Positions 40,101 through 45,245 of a DNA stretch of 64,000 nt are shown here, one piece after another. Positions within the stretch are counted from its first letter, which is position 1; each line of letters begins with the position of its first letter. Source of the DNA: Calliopum simillimum. Its lineage: Eukaryota; Arthropoda; Insecta; Diptera; Lauxaniidae. The notes below the pieces were generated by a model, which made no database searches, had not been told where the DNA came from, and saw only the letters and a program-made list of their open reading frames with translations. Where the stretch lies: contig OX638368.1 of assembly GCA_951812925.1 (NCBI GenBank), positions 3,348,001-3,412,000 of the forward strand. The letters run 5' to 3'. A program made the position numbers and the translations under genes.

Positions 40101-43100
40101 GAACTCTCCATCGATACAAATGAATTGCTGAATTTAAATGTGGTCGTACCAGCACAAATGATGCAGAGCGCAGTGGACGCCAAAATTAGGCTGTTATTCC
40201 AGAAAACATAAAAAAAATCCACAAATTGGTTATGAACGATTGCAAATTGAAGGTGCACTAGCTAGCTGACATTGTAAAGATATCAGATGGTAGTATTTTT
40301 ACCATTTTACACGAACATTTAGGTATGCAAAAGCTCTGTGCAAAGTGGGTGCCGCGTGAGCTCACAGTCGACCAAAAACAACAACGAATTGATGCTTCAG
40401 AGGAGTGTTAAACCGCAATAAAATCGAATTCTATCGTCGATATGTGACAATGGATGAAACATGGCTTCACAATTACACACCAGAACCCAAAAGACAGTCA
40501 GCTGAGGCCTATTTTGACGTAAAAGAGAAATCGTACTATAAAAGTGGAATCGAAATGTTGGAAGACAACTATGTTGAATAATTAAATCGAGTTTGGTCAA
40601 AATTTTTTTTTCTCCTACTTATCCTACGGACTTATTGAGTGACCTGTTAAGGCCAGAAATGTTTTTGACTTTATTTCCAAAACAAAATGGAAATAACGCC
40701 AGAATTTTGTATGAAGATTATTATTGCCTAAAAATTTTTTGGCGTTATTTCCTATGACGATATTTCAGAGAGCCCTAAAAAATGTTAATATCAGAATCTC
40801 GTACTAAGTAAAAGTTTATTGTCAAAACATGATCGATTTTGATCAACTTGTTTGAGTTTTAACTTTATGGATCTTTTACTTTGGGCTTGGTATCTTGGAA
40901 TCGACCTTTCATAGCACACATTAGCAAAAACGGCCTACTCCATATAAAGGAAAGTATAAATCACCCATTGCTTTTCAAATTGACGATTGCTGACAACTGA
41001 GACTTCCCTTTTCACGGTGTCATCATATGGTGTCATATATGGTATAATAAGCCAATCCAGCAAAAGTGCTTGCACCACTGAATTGTTTGTTCCCGAATTA
41101 GGTTATAACGGCCTGTGTCTCGGCTGTAAAACAAAGTCCAAGAGCTATGCACCTAAGTATGATACTTTTGGACTATTTTAAGGCGGCGGCCTTACGACTT
41201 CTTCTGTTTATATGACTATAGTTATTGTTCCTATGGCCTTATTCGTATCTACATACACTATTTGTGTCGTCACACTCGCTACTTCTTTCATTAAAGTACT
41301 ACACGTGTATTTTTAACCCATATTTCGCCGCTACCAGAACGACCTCAAATTTTTTGATGAAAATTTATACAGGTGCTACCTATGGCTTAATTAAGAAAAT
41401 TCAGAAGTTTTAAAAATTTTCATTAAGTGGATTCCTGGAAAACAGGTGGTAGTTATAATTACCAACGGCGAAAAATGTATACAAAACTAAATAGTTGCAA
41501 ATTTAATTTGGCACTAATATTCTTCATGCTAAATTGATTTATATGTTAAAAAAACAAATTTGAAGATGTAATTCAATTGAAATTTATTAAAATATTGAAA
41601 TAAACAACATTTTTATAATTTACTTTTGATAAAAAATTTGGGATTTCATAAAGAAAATTGAAATTTGGTGGAAATTTTAGAATTATGGTATGATACGAAG
41701 CATTTTGTAATCAAATGAACGTTGCATTTCTTACATATAAATGGAGTATGCGTGCCGCACCCTTTGCATCGCCATTGTTTACCATCTGGATGCTTCATTA
41801 TAATGCTCACTGAAAATACCAAGTTTTGAGTGGACCTATTTTGGTTTTGGGATTGACGACTAAGATGGGTATTCCCTTTTATCCAATGTGGAAGCTTGCT
41901 CAAGGTTCTCGAATGGTGCACCAATATCAGCATTTATAGCATATTCGATCTACACTTCTACAACAATTTCCGTCAAGGGGCTTATCTAATCTCCAGCGAT
42001 GACAGTGTCGTCAATGTCTTCATCATCACTGAGACTATCAACAATAGGTGGGATATAAACCACATTATAGACATTATCGCGAATGTGTTCTTTGTCAGAG
42101 TCGTCATCGGATCTGCCATTTTAAGCGGTCGTTTGACTCCAAATCCATCACGGCAAGTAGTAAGCATATAACGTAACCACACTACAAATTAAATTTCTGG
42201 AGAAATTTATTAGTTTTATTGAACATAAATACTAAATACATACATAAATAGTATGTTTCACAATGCGTGCAAATATCTTATGCAAATAAAACAACTTTAT
42301 TCAGAAAATACGTATGACCCGGTACATACATAGCTGCATTTCAAAATTGTTGTTCTACATAATATTGTATGCGGTTTTCGCCGTTGGTAATTATAATTAC
42401 CACCGAAATTCAACCTGAGGAGGAAACAAGTAAGCACAGTATATACAAGATATTTTTGGTTTGGTGAAAAGCTTGAACTTTTGACAAGACATTTGAAGAC
42501 TTTTTTCAAATAAATAATTACTACAGCAAAACAATTTATTGACCCTTTTGGAGCTCTATTTTTGGACCTCCGGAAAAACACAGAAAACTTAGTGAAAATT
42601 CGAACAATTTATAAAATATACTTTCTTAGATAATACCTAAGACAACACAAAATACTTCCACAGTTTTATATTTTTGAAATATGTATTTCAATATTTTTGG
42701 CAGATTTTACTTCTGCTGGTAATTATAATTACCGGTCGGCGAAAAATGGGTTAATGTATTATTATTTCATAAATATCATTGTCTTTTATTTACAGTTTGT
42801 GCATTTCCTACCTTCATTTATGAAGGACGATGTTATCAAAAATGTCCAACACATACCTACGTTTTGGCTAAAAATGTTTTAGCTGCTATAAGCGATAATG
42901 ATATTCAAGAAAATCCAATTGTTAACCAAGACGAACGAAGAAGATCAGCACGCCAAGAAATTGATGAAACCAATCCTTCAGAAGCGGAAACTAAACTTGC
43001 CTGTGTAGCTTGCGACAAAAGCTGTTTGCGTTGTTATGGACCGCTAAATTCTCAATGCAGTACATGTTACGCTGGCAGTCAACTGCATGTAGATTTGCTC

Positions 43101-43484
43101 ACCAATGAGACTTATTGCTATGTATTTGCAGAGCGCAGTTCCGGCAACAGCCAAGAATCCGTACAAACGGAGTCACAAAATAGTGTCTTCATGTTTTTGG
43201 TAATGATAGTACCAGCAATTATTGTTATTTCATGCTTAGTTGGAACTGTGCTGACAAAGAACGTTGCATTTCCATGGAGTCGAAACGATGGAAGAAATTA
43301 TGTCTATGATCGTTTGGCACTGCTTTCTGTTTTTGAAGAAGGCCAGGTAGAGCAAGTCGATCAAGAAGCCGAGACCGAAGATGAAGAAAGTGCTGAAGAA
43401 GCGGAGCTTACATTTGGCCAGGAAAAACCACATGTGATTATCGACAACATAAATGCTGATACTAGTAAAAAGATTTCTAGCTAA
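5378..43484 (+). CDS. Fur1: Furin-like proprotein convertase 1 (whole gene, ten coding exons)
   Basis: Kexin/furin-family, calcium-dependent serine protease that cleaves precursor proteins after paired basic residues in the trans-Golgi and secretory pathway. Coding exons by position: 5378-6100, 13745-13990, 14066-14194, 16947-17821, 17887-18060, 20340-20458, 23249-24490, 26103-26275, 26363-26441, 42796-43484. All introns are GT-AG and phases match throughout, giving 1482 aa. Order: long N-terminal extension with a hydrophobic anchor (about 150-172), prodomain with autocleavage RGKR289, subtilisin domain (D352, H393, oxyanion N494, S567), P domain, a long Ser/Asn/Lys-rich insert, one furin Cys-rich repeat, a transmembrane helix (about 1384-1406) and an acidic tail. 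Similarity to Drosophila Fur1 is recognised from memory, including WAVHIPKGD and the catalytic region. The weakest junction is the donor at 24491 (GTTTTTT). Introns 1 and 9 are 7.6 and 16.4 kb, mostly transposon-derived. Confidence 0.9.
6766..8187 (-). CDS. Secreted leucine-rich-repeat protein, nested in Fur1 intron 1
   Basis: Single-exon protein of 473 aa. The N-terminus ([18 protein letters not shown]) is a signal peptide. About eleven 23-25-residue repeats follow, with the extracellular LRR pattern (LxxLxLxxNxL, for example [19 protein letters not shown]). A Cys-containing C-terminal cap follows (NNWNCDFLN ... GIACW), then a short helical tail rich in charged residues. No transmembrane segment is visible, so it is probably secreted or extracellular and acts by protein binding. 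It lies antisense inside Fur1 intron 1, next to the ND-49-like gene on the same strand. The identity of the orthologue is not known to me. An AATAAA overlaps the 3' end of the coding region. Confidence 0.88.
   Translation of the reverse strand: MKVFFLILNLIAWLQLHGPPSIALGSMLRRIRMQDHCKVNVCSGVTIERDDYVILTEWDVQRPVMVNFVNSSIAKIPHLMFDLYPELQSINFDNCSVETFERPQFEGARNLRVVYLNNNRLDEIPKHIFQGAEKLKEIHLRGNKLRTLHNESFQGLTHLRILNLSENQLKELPVGIFNSLKKLELINVAGNRLEWLPSTIFERNRNLSTIILGRNPLRVIDLSPLLGRLLHISLLDISGIIMHDLRVDFPPVVEVLSANDCDLRSVSISVSVAALQLRNNSLREVPQPAHPANVTEIDMSLNPLHTLHAKSFRRFTALQQLNLSFTQLDDLPEGVFKKQIHLSILDISGNRLTSIKFLDQFFDSFKNLQEFHFSKNNWNCDFLNLMINTYVKRRRIRFNEDSELPEFVDDYIQGIACWNSKQAVGGECNSRNDQTDTVMEFAILRNDIRTFLDEVDLKFVKVFRSLEEIKLRL
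8188..8922. other. Spacer between the LRR gene and the ND-49-like gene
   Basis: No supportable coding sequence. It should contain the promoter and 5' UTR of the LRR gene and the 3' UTR of the ND-49-like gene, both read on the minus strand. Confidence 0.4.
8923..10543 (-). CDS. ND-49L: Complex I 49-kDa subunit-like protein (NDUFS2 paralogue), nested in Fur1 intron 1
   Basis: Homologue of the mitochondrial NADH:ubiquinone oxidoreductase 49-kDa subunit, which helps form the quinone site at the matrix-arm/membrane-arm junction. Two exons, 10543-10348 and 10283-8923, are joined across a 64-nt intron (donor GTAAAA, acceptor TTTGCAATAG), giving 518 aa. Family blocks are complete: [14 protein letters not shown] (quinone-site His), [23 protein letters not shown] (quinone-site Tyr), GALIDCG-like, [15 protein letters not shown] and the C-terminal DIVFGEIDR. 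The Met at 10543 is chosen because the upstream open frame is a poly(A)-derived Lys run. The first 90 or so residues are basic and poorly conserved, fitting a diverged mitochondrial targeting region. Sequence divergence suggests a paralogue such as fly ND-49L rather than the housekeeping ND-49; this choice is inference. Confidence 0.86.
10613..13744. other. Rest of Fur1 intron 1, repeat remnants only
   Basis: AT-rich intron. It contains an internal direct repeat (TCTGGTC...AATGTAATGCATAA at about 11692 and 11734). Another stretch at 12770-12900 has imperfect internal repeats of the type ATCAACAAGGATCAGT...AATAAATCATC that look mobile-element-derived but match nothing I recognise. No gene is supported. 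Confidence 0.4.
13745..13990 (+). CDS. Fur1: Fur1 coding exon 2: prodomain end and activation site
   Basis: Encodes [11 protein letters not shown] through MWYL (82 codons, phase 0 on both sides). It carries the basic motifs HHKR (a possible secondary cleavage site) and SRGKR followed by DFIRM, the autoactivation site. The acceptor has a long T/C tract ending TTTTAG; the donor is GTAAAT. Confidence 0.9.
14066..14194 (+). CDS. Fur1: Fur1 coding exon 3: catalytic Asp exon
   Basis: 43 codons beginning [14 protein letters not shown]. Contains the subtilase Asp motif [13 protein letters not shown], with the catalytic Asp at residue 352. Acceptor TTTTTAG, donor GTTAGT, phase 0. Confidence 0.9.
14426..15435. 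mobile_element. Foldback MITE with ~350-bp terminal inverted repeats (TA target site)
   Basis: The left arm from 14428 (GCCCAGGAAAATAAG) to about 14780 is repeated in reverse complement at about 15108-15433 with high identity, including the blocks AGTGTGAAAAGTCCATTGCA and ACGACTTCTAGTTTAGAAGA. TA flanks both ends (14426-14427 and 15434-15435). No transposase is encoded. It interrupts an array of TTTTCGACTTTTC-like repeats seen on both sides (14360-14425 and 15440-15580). It is most likely a Tc1/mariner-type non-autonomous foldback, sitting in Fur1 intron 3. Confidence 0.8.
15585..15794. repeat. (CTGT/CTAT)n microsatellite
   Basis: About 200 bp of imperfect CTGTCTATCTGT repeats on the plus strand. 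Two long open frames through it (Leu/Ser/Cys/Val periodic) are products of the repeat. It directly abuts the mariner element that starts at 15795. Confidence 0.9.
15795..16707 (+). mobile_element. Internally deleted Tc1/mariner element with perfect 26-bp TIRs
   Basis: Ends are perfect inverted repeats beginning CAGTCTGTTAAATAAGAGCG and reading on to GTGGTCA, with TA on both sides (15793-15794 and 16708-16709). It is 913 bp long and encodes a deleted transposase. The intact TIRs and single clean deletion indicate a fairly young non-autonomous copy in Fur1 intron 3. Confidence 0.9.
15930..16598 (+). pseudogene. Deleted mariner-type transposase
   Basis: 222-aa frame with an N-terminal HTH region ([22 protein letters not shown]), the linker HTH region ([11 protein letters not shown]) and the first catalytic Asp in VIFTDES. 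The sequence then jumps from [11 protein letters not shown] to the C-terminal [10 protein letters not shown]. The segment that should carry the second Asp (NDPKHTS-like) and the final Asp/Glu (SPDLNPIE-like) is gone, so it cannot be catalytically active. A complete relative elsewhere in the genome would be needed for movement. Confidence 0.85.
16947..17821 (+). CDS. Fur1: Fur1 coding exon 4: main catalytic domain
   Basis: Encodes the His motif ([11 protein letters not shown]), the oxyanion-hole Asn (WASGNGG), the nucleophile Ser ([11 protein letters not shown]) and the start of the P domain ([10 protein letters not shown]). The exon is one uninterrupted frame of 875 nt. Donor GTATAG at 17822, leaving two bases of the Lys codon. 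Confidence 0.92.
17887..18060 (+). CDS. Fur1: Fur1 coding exon 5: P domain
   Basis: Encodes the P-domain beta-sandwich ([14 protein letters not shown] ... [26 protein letters not shown]). Acceptor TTTTTTTGCAG, donor GTAAAC. The codon split across intron 5 rejoins to Arg at 20340. Confidence 0.9.
18061..19391. other. Fur1 intron 5, left part
   Basis: No gene supported. 18610-19210 is rich in repeated AATCGAATT/GATTTCCAGAATCG motifs, some of them inverted (about 19085 and 19170), probably a decayed MITE. Confidence 0.35.
19392..19904 (-). CDS. RING finger protein, RNF4/Degringolade-like, nested in Fur1 intron 5
   Basis: 170-aa single-exon protein. The N-terminal two thirds is Gln/Ser-rich and probably disordered. 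The C-terminus is a C3HC4 RING (CPICLES ... [28 protein letters not shown]) ending almost at the C-terminus with NIFRVFF. A RING placed at the extreme C-terminus with this ending resembles the RNF4 family, whose fly member Degringolade is a SUMO-targeted ubiquitin ligase. I infer an E3 ubiquitin ligase role. Obvious SUMO-interacting motifs are not evident, so SUMO targeting is uncertain. It is an intronless gene antisense within an intron, which suggests a retroposed copy of a related gene. Confidence 0.82.
   Translation of the reverse strand: MSSSRNQHNTFPHIQLQQSGSGQMQGTEAIATLPTNTFPLLLEQIANFLNSAQALIQSAKDERQPLQRRNVRVQSSPYQRAINSTSRIQSNRTAIINNRPVCSRSSSTEKSDRNFQCPICLESYLTQRPTTTVCGHIFCRICILECLNLQGKCPICNRRLNLTNIFRVFF
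20340..20458 (+). CDS. Fur1: Fur1 coding exon 6: P domain
   Basis: Encodes [40 protein letters not shown]. This is the GFxxWPFMSVxxWGE block diagnostic of proprotein convertase P domains. Ends in phase 1 with donor GTGAGT. Confidence 0.9.
20541..20676. mobile_element. 136-bp hAT-type MITE with 8-bp target duplication
   Basis: Terminal inverted repeats start TAGTGATAGGAC / TAGTGATGGGAC and extend through an ATTAATCGAAAAACG-like arm. The flanks are a perfect 8-bp direct repeat CCTAAGAA (20533-20540 and 20677-20684), the target-site length of hAT transposons. It lies in Fur1 intron 6, 82 bp past the exon 6 donor. Confidence 0.88.
20713..21955. mobile_element. Helentron-like (Helitron2) non-autonomous element
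   Basis: The left end ACTAGCTGTTTTACCCGG and right end CCGGGCCAGCTAGT are imperfect inverted repeats. The right end is preceded by a hairpin (GGAAACG ... CGTTTCC), as in Helentrons. Inside are a minisatellite (20860-21225) and three degenerate ~150-bp repeats with GTTGCACCCC...GCTATCATTATGAAA (about 21420, 21565 and 21715). No replication initiator or helicase is encoded. Confidence 0.65.
20860..21225. repeat. Minisatellite, ~38-bp unit, array 1
   Basis: Degenerate tandem copies of AAAACATCCAAAATATCGG followed by TAAAAGTCCAAAAGTATCG. Typical of the internal repeats carried by non-autonomous Helentrons. Confidence 0.8.
21960..22620. repeat. Minisatellite, ~38-bp unit, array 2
   Basis: Same unit as array 1, continuing beyond the Helentron-like right end. 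Long minus-strand open frames rich in Phe and Cys through it are artefacts of the repeat. Confidence 0.8.
23249..24490 (+). CDS. Fur1: Fur1 coding exon 7: P-domain end plus long low-complexity insert
   Basis: Starts with [14 protein letters not shown], which completes the P domain. About 390 residues rich in Ser, Asn, Lys and Gln follow, including a short Gln run and basic clusters. The exon is phase 1 at both ends, so it can be skipped without losing the frame. The donor choice at 24491 is inferred from phase and is the least certain; open frame continues to 24540. Confidence 0.8.
24821..25130 (+). mobile_element. Poly(A)-tailed retroposon carrying a hammerhead ribozyme
   Basis: A 310-bp sequence ending in a run of about 40 A residues. 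It is bounded by a direct repeat (AATTAGTCAC at 24811-24820, ATTAGTCAC at 25131-25139), consistent with a target-site duplication from LINE-type integration. It carries the ribozyme motif at 24927-24975 and encodes no protein. Hammerheads are known in Penelope-like elements and in small non-autonomous retroelements; which family this belongs to is not determinable here. Confidence 0.6.
24927..24975 (+). ncRNA. Hammerhead ribozyme motif (stem I open, short stem III)
   Basis: All core positions are present: CTGATGA (24932-24938), GAAA (24957-24960) and a GTC cleavage triplet ending at 24968. Stem II is a perfect 6-bp GTCTTT/AAAGAC with a GTGGCG loop. Stem I pairs ATAGT (24927-24931) with ACTAT (24969-24973). 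Stem III is very short (ACATATGT). Predicted self-cleavage is after C24968. This geometry is known from Penelope-like elements and retroposon-borne hammerheads. Confidence 0.8.
26103..26275 (+). CDS. Fur1: Fur1 coding exon 8: second P-domain-end-like segment
   Basis: Encodes [20 protein letters not shown], a near repeat of the [11 protein letters not shown] end of exon 7, then an Asp/Gln-rich linker ending RNEEQ. Acceptor CTTTTTTTCAG, donor GTGATT, ends in phase 0. Confidence 0.87.
26363..26441 (+). CDS. Fur1: Fur1 coding exon 9
   Basis: Short exon encoding [26 protein letters not shown], the start of the furin Cys-rich region. Acceptor TTTTCTGCAG, donor GTTTGT, ends in phase 1 before the 16.4-kb intron 9. 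Confidence 0.82.
26585..27848 (-). mobile_element. Degenerate Tc1/mariner-like element with TIRs
   Basis: Terminal inverted repeats AGAAGTGAGATCGAAAAAAT (left) and AGGAGTGAGATTGAAAAAAT (right, reverse complement) lie between TA dinucleotides at 26583-26584 and 27849-27850. The element is 1264 bp, a normal size, and holds a broken minus-strand transposase. It sits in Fur1 intron 9. Confidence 0.8.
26732..27695 (-). pseudogene. Broken Tc1/mariner-like transposase
   Basis: The minus strand starts [16 protein letters not shown] at 27695 and shows several frameshifts and stops through the HTH region. The catalytic part is readable: MDDETYV (first Asp), DLASCHY (second Asp block) and a decayed C-terminal acidic block. 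The DLASCHY motif belongs to a Tc1/mariner branch different from the 15930 copy. Not functional. Confidence 0.75.
27851..30651. other. Fur1 intron 9 segment without genes
   Basis: Very AT-rich, no supportable gene. It contains several A-runs (about 28050-28090) and a minus-strand hammerhead-like core at 28851-28879, reported separately. The short open frame at 30460-30669 shows no recognisable domain. Confidence 0.4.
28851..28879 (-). ncRNA. Hammerhead-like core remnant
   Basis: On the minus strand CTGATGA is followed by one extra T, a 7-bp stem GACTTAA/TTAAGTC and GAAA, as in hammerhead cores. I find no convincing stem I or stem III partners, so it is either a decayed ribozyme or a chance hairpin. 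Confidence 0.35.
30652..32255 (-). mobile_element. Tc1-family transposon (DD34E), nearly complete
   Basis: 1604 bp between TA dinucleotides (30650-30651 and 32256-32257). The ends are CAGATGTGTCC / CAGTTGTGCTC inverted repeats. The motif CAAAATAATAGTAGTG is repeated at the left end (about 30663), inside the left arm (about 30858) and inverted inside the right arm (about 32030), an IR/DR layout like some Tc1 elements. The transposase is on the minus strand with two in-frame stops. Confidence 0.87.
30952..31947 (-). pseudogene. Tc1-family DD34E transposase with two nonsense codons
   Basis: A single frame of 332 codons starting [13 protein letters not shown]. It carries a paired-like HTH, a GRPRLI AT-hook-like linker and all three catalytic residues: WTDESK (D), [10 protein letters not shown] (D) and [11 protein letters not shown] (E), the last two 34 residues apart. 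There are two stops: a TAA after KEVEN near the N-terminus and a TGA after DWPVHK just before the first catalytic Asp. No frameshifts were seen. Otherwise intact, so inactivated recently by point mutation. Confidence 0.85.
32425..33013. mobile_element. 589-bp MITE with ~55-bp terminal inverted repeats
   Basis: The ends CACGGCGTGCCTGAACCC and its reverse complement extend inward through ATCGAACGTCGTAGCACATC for more than 50 bp with few mismatches. No coding capacity. I could not settle the target-site duplication, so the superfamily is unknown. Confidence 0.8.
33014..34284. other. Fur1 intron 9 segment, no features seen
   Basis: AT-rich intronic sequence. I found no coding region, structured repeat or transposon end. 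Confidence 0.4.
34285..34527. mobile_element. pogo/Tigger-like MITE
   Basis: 243 bp with ends CAATTGAACCTCG and CAGTTGAACCTCG (reverse complement). This matches the AACCTCG...CCGG terminal pattern known for pogo-like elements. No transposase. Confidence 0.6.
35010..35660. mobile_element. mini-me-like element, copy 1 (3' end missing)
   Basis: Starts TATACCCTACACCTAGGGTA and contains the conserved dipteran core (TATATATTCTTGATCAGCGT then GAGTCGATATAGCCATG) followed by a GTCTGTCTGG microsatellite. Two repeats of GAGGGCGTGGCACCTCCCAT follow. The terminal block present in copy 2 is not seen. Confidence 0.75.
35661..36059. other. Fur1 intron 9 segment, no features seen
   Basis: AT-rich sequence between the mini-me copy and the next MITE. 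Nothing supportable. Confidence 0.35.
36060..36561. mobile_element. MITE with duplicated right terminus
   Basis: The left end CATAGGCAGATGACAGCGTT is matched by an inverted copy ending at 36477 (AACGCTTTCGTCTGTCTATG) and by a second one ending near 36559 (AAAGCTGTTGTTTGTCTATG). The right ~85 bp is a tandem duplication (ATGCACAAGTAAATT...GCGGATTAA). No coding capacity. Confidence 0.65.
36562..37786. other. Fur1 intron 9 segment with an LTR/promoter-like patch
   Basis: No gene. A patch at 37340-37450 has the look of a solo LTR or promoter and is listed separately. The rest is AT-rich and unassigned. Confidence 0.35.
37340..37450 (+). promoter_or_regulatory. TATA/initiator/AATAAA cluster, possibly a solo LTR
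   Basis: TATAAATA (about 37362) is followed about 25 nt later by a TCATTG initiator-like site and then AATAAA (about 37436). The block is preceded by TGTTACACTTCC. This order is typical of a retrotransposon LTR. I found no flanking duplication and no second LTR. Confidence 0.3.
37787..38266. mobile_element. 480-bp MITE with ~30-bp TIRs
   Basis: Left end TACCCTATTCTAACTTGCCT and right end, in reverse complement, TACCCTATTCTCACTTGCCT. Both continue into GGTTAACCAG. No coding capacity. The target site is unclear. Confidence 0.75.
38351..38391. repeat. (ATTT)n microsatellite
   Basis: About ten ATTT/TTTATT units on the plus strand. Confidence 0.85.
39445..39833. repeat. Direct and inverted GGAAATAACGCCAGAAA repeats
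   Basis: At least five plus-strand copies of AAATAACGCCAGAAAATTT, with inverted copies (TTTCTGGCGTTATTTCC, TTCTGGCATTAATTTTT) among them. They continue after the mariner insertion to about 40755. The array can form long hairpins and is interrupted by the mariner element at 39834. Confidence 0.75.
39834..40647 (+). mobile_element. Internally deleted, degenerate mariner
   Basis: TIRs ACAGGTCATTCAATAAGTCC / ACAGGTCACTCAATAAGTCC, continuing GTAGGAT, lie between TA dinucleotides (39832-39833 and 40648-40649). It is 814 bp. Plus-strand fragments in shifting frames resemble mariner transposase: an [21 protein letters not shown] linker, [15 protein letters not shown] and [19 protein letters not shown] with the first catalytic Asp. 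The region with the second and third catalytic residues is deleted. Confidence 0.8.
41317..42750 (-). mobile_element. Internally deleted piggyBac-like element
   Basis: The target site TTAA is present at both ends (41313-41316 and 42751-42754). TIRs are CCCATATTTCGCCG and CCCATTTTTCGCCG (reverse complement). It is 1434 bp, well below a full-length element. The minus strand keeps the acidic N-terminus and Cys-rich C-terminus of the transposase but no DDE core. The palindrome GGTAATTATAATTACC or a near copy occurs at about 41448, 42389 and 42719. The element ends only 45 bp before Fur1 exon 10. Confidence 0.85.
41646..42125 (-). pseudogene. piggyBac transposase remnant (N- and C-terminal ends only)
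   Basis: The upstream part on the minus strand (about 42118-41990) reads as an acidic leader [14 protein letters not shown] ... [12 protein letters not shown]. The downstream part ends in the piggyBac-type Cys-rich domain [19 protein letters not shown] ... CFVSYH. The central catalytic domain is deleted. Confidence 0.75.
42796..43484 (+). CDS. Fur1: Fur1 coding exon 10: Cys-rich repeat, membrane anchor and tail
   Basis: Encodes the furin repeat ([17 protein letters not shown] ... [13 protein letters not shown] ... CSTCYAG), one transmembrane helix ([19 protein letters not shown]) and an acidic cytoplasmic tail ([15 protein letters not shown]). The tail probably carries sorting signals (inference). 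The stop is at 43482-43484. A piggyBac remnant ends 45 bp before this exon, so the acceptor tract is just outside it. Confidence 0.9.
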
Positions 43485-44367
43485 AAATCACTGTGAGTGC
43501 ATTTAGTTATATACAGCCTCGTGTGGTCTTGGTTTAAGATAATTTTTAAGTGAATTAGACTTTTATATTACATAAAATTATAGCACAAAGAACAACATTA
43601 AACTTTTTTTTAATTCTAAAGTTTAATTGGCGGAGACTTAGTCCCACACACAGCCAGCATGTTCCACAAAATTTAAAGTTGGTTGTATGTTGTTATAGTT
43701 GTTTAAGTAGTACTAACCCAATAGGAGAAAGAGCGGTTGAATAGGCTTGATGTAAGGGCTTTTTTGAGTACCAGTAGCCCTGCTGTCTTCCCTTCTTTCG
43801 GCCTTTCCTTTTTAAACATGCGGCGCCAAGATCCGACATGAATGCTGCCTCAAGAAAAGCAGCAATGCAGGTCTTTTTTGATCCTTCTTATGTCGATATT
43901 CGTTAATATCTGAAAAAAATCTACCAATTCAGCTTGCGCTACGGGGTAGTTAATGATTTTATTGAACTGAAAAAGTTTTAAGAGTCGAGAGAAATGCCGG
44001 GTCTGGGTATGGTGGCAGATCCGCCTACACTCCTCTGTTTTTTCGATTCAATACTTGCACATGTTTTAATAATAAAGTAACATTTACAGTGGTTTTTTCA
44101 ATATTTTTTATTATTGACATTATTTGGTGGATGAACGAACGAGAAATATAAACATCACATCCTCGAGATCACAACTTCAAAATTCAAGTATCCCATCATG
44201 AGCAAAAAAACCAGAAGAGTGTATTTCAAAACAAAGTCATGGATGGAAACTATTCATTTTACTCTCGTAATAAGTTAAATTAATTTCTTTAGCCAACCAA
44301 GCCTTTCCTAACATATTTCATAAAATCAAAGAACATTTTTAAGTCTAAGTGTATGATTAGGTATATT
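43485..44367. other. Convergent 3' region between Fur1 and Ho
   Basis: Contains the 3' UTRs of Fur1 (plus) and Ho (minus). AATAAA occurs on the plus strand near 44070, and TTTATT (AATAAA on the minus strand) near 44105. No gene is supported. Confidence 0.45.
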
Positions 44368-45245
44368 TTAGCGCCTGGCATACTTTAAAGCAAAATAAAC
44401 ACCCATTACAAATACAAGAACCATGGCTAATTTCCTAAGGTTAGCTTTGGTTACACCTTTAATGGATCGCACCACGTCGCTATTATATATGAAAACATTT
44501 CGGCTTTCTTCTATAAAGTCAGCTTTCATGTCCTCATCAAAATTCTTATAGTTCTCATTCAGAATTGTGCGTAGCTTCGCTTTAAGTGTTGAAATCTGTT
44601 CGGGAAAAAAAGTTGCAGCACAACCTGGAGGGCATATAGTAACTTGTACAGGCATGGGTCTCGATTCTAAATCATCTTCCTTGCCATCTAACTTTAAACG
44701 TTCCTGCTCTTTCTCGATAACTTCTTCGTCTTTTTTTCCCAACCATAGTTTCCGTGCAATCATTCGCTTCTTTTGCAACAATTGGCCACCAGACATCAAT
44801 GCCATATACATTTGGAATGCAAAAGCAAATAACAGCAATTTGTTCTTATCACGCAGCTCCTCTAGGTGTGTCAAGTATTTCTTAATGCAGTCGCGTGGTT
44901 CATACGAATCTTTCCAAGTTTCACCCAAATGAAAAGCCAAATCTTTTTCAAAACTCTCGGTGCGATGCAACTCCTTTGGTAATAGCTCTTCAGGAAGATT
45001 TGCTTCAAAGAATTTGTACACTTCGTAAAAGGCAAGGAGCCCATCTGCCCAAACTGCATCGTCAGACAGTGCTGAAATAAAAACAATAATAAGAATTGAA
45101 AATACATATTTAAAGCAAAAAAATCAATTTTACCCAAAGCAAACTTCGCGTTAACAAGAACATCACTGAGTTTGTGTACGTCTTTAGTTGCCTTACGCAA
45201 CTCCTTTGTAAAAGTCATATCGGGCTCTTGCGACGTAGTTTCCAT
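44368..45245 (-). CDS. Ho: Heme oxygenase
   Basis: Oxidative cleavage of heme to biliverdin, carbon monoxide and iron, at the ER membrane. Two exons, 45245-45134 and 45071-44368, join across a 62-nt intron (donor GTAAAA, acceptor TTTATTTCAG) to give 271 aa. The proximal heme ligand is His24 in KATKDVHKLSDV. The distal helix motif MALMSGGQLLQKK is present. A CPPG heme-regulatory-like motif (TICPPGC) lies near residue 190. The protein ends in a single hydrophobic C-terminal anchor (MVLVFVMGVYFALKY). Length and motifs match fly Ho, which lacks the canonical GxxxSGG glycines of mammals in the same way (ALMSGG). Transcribed towards Fur1. Confidence 0.93.
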
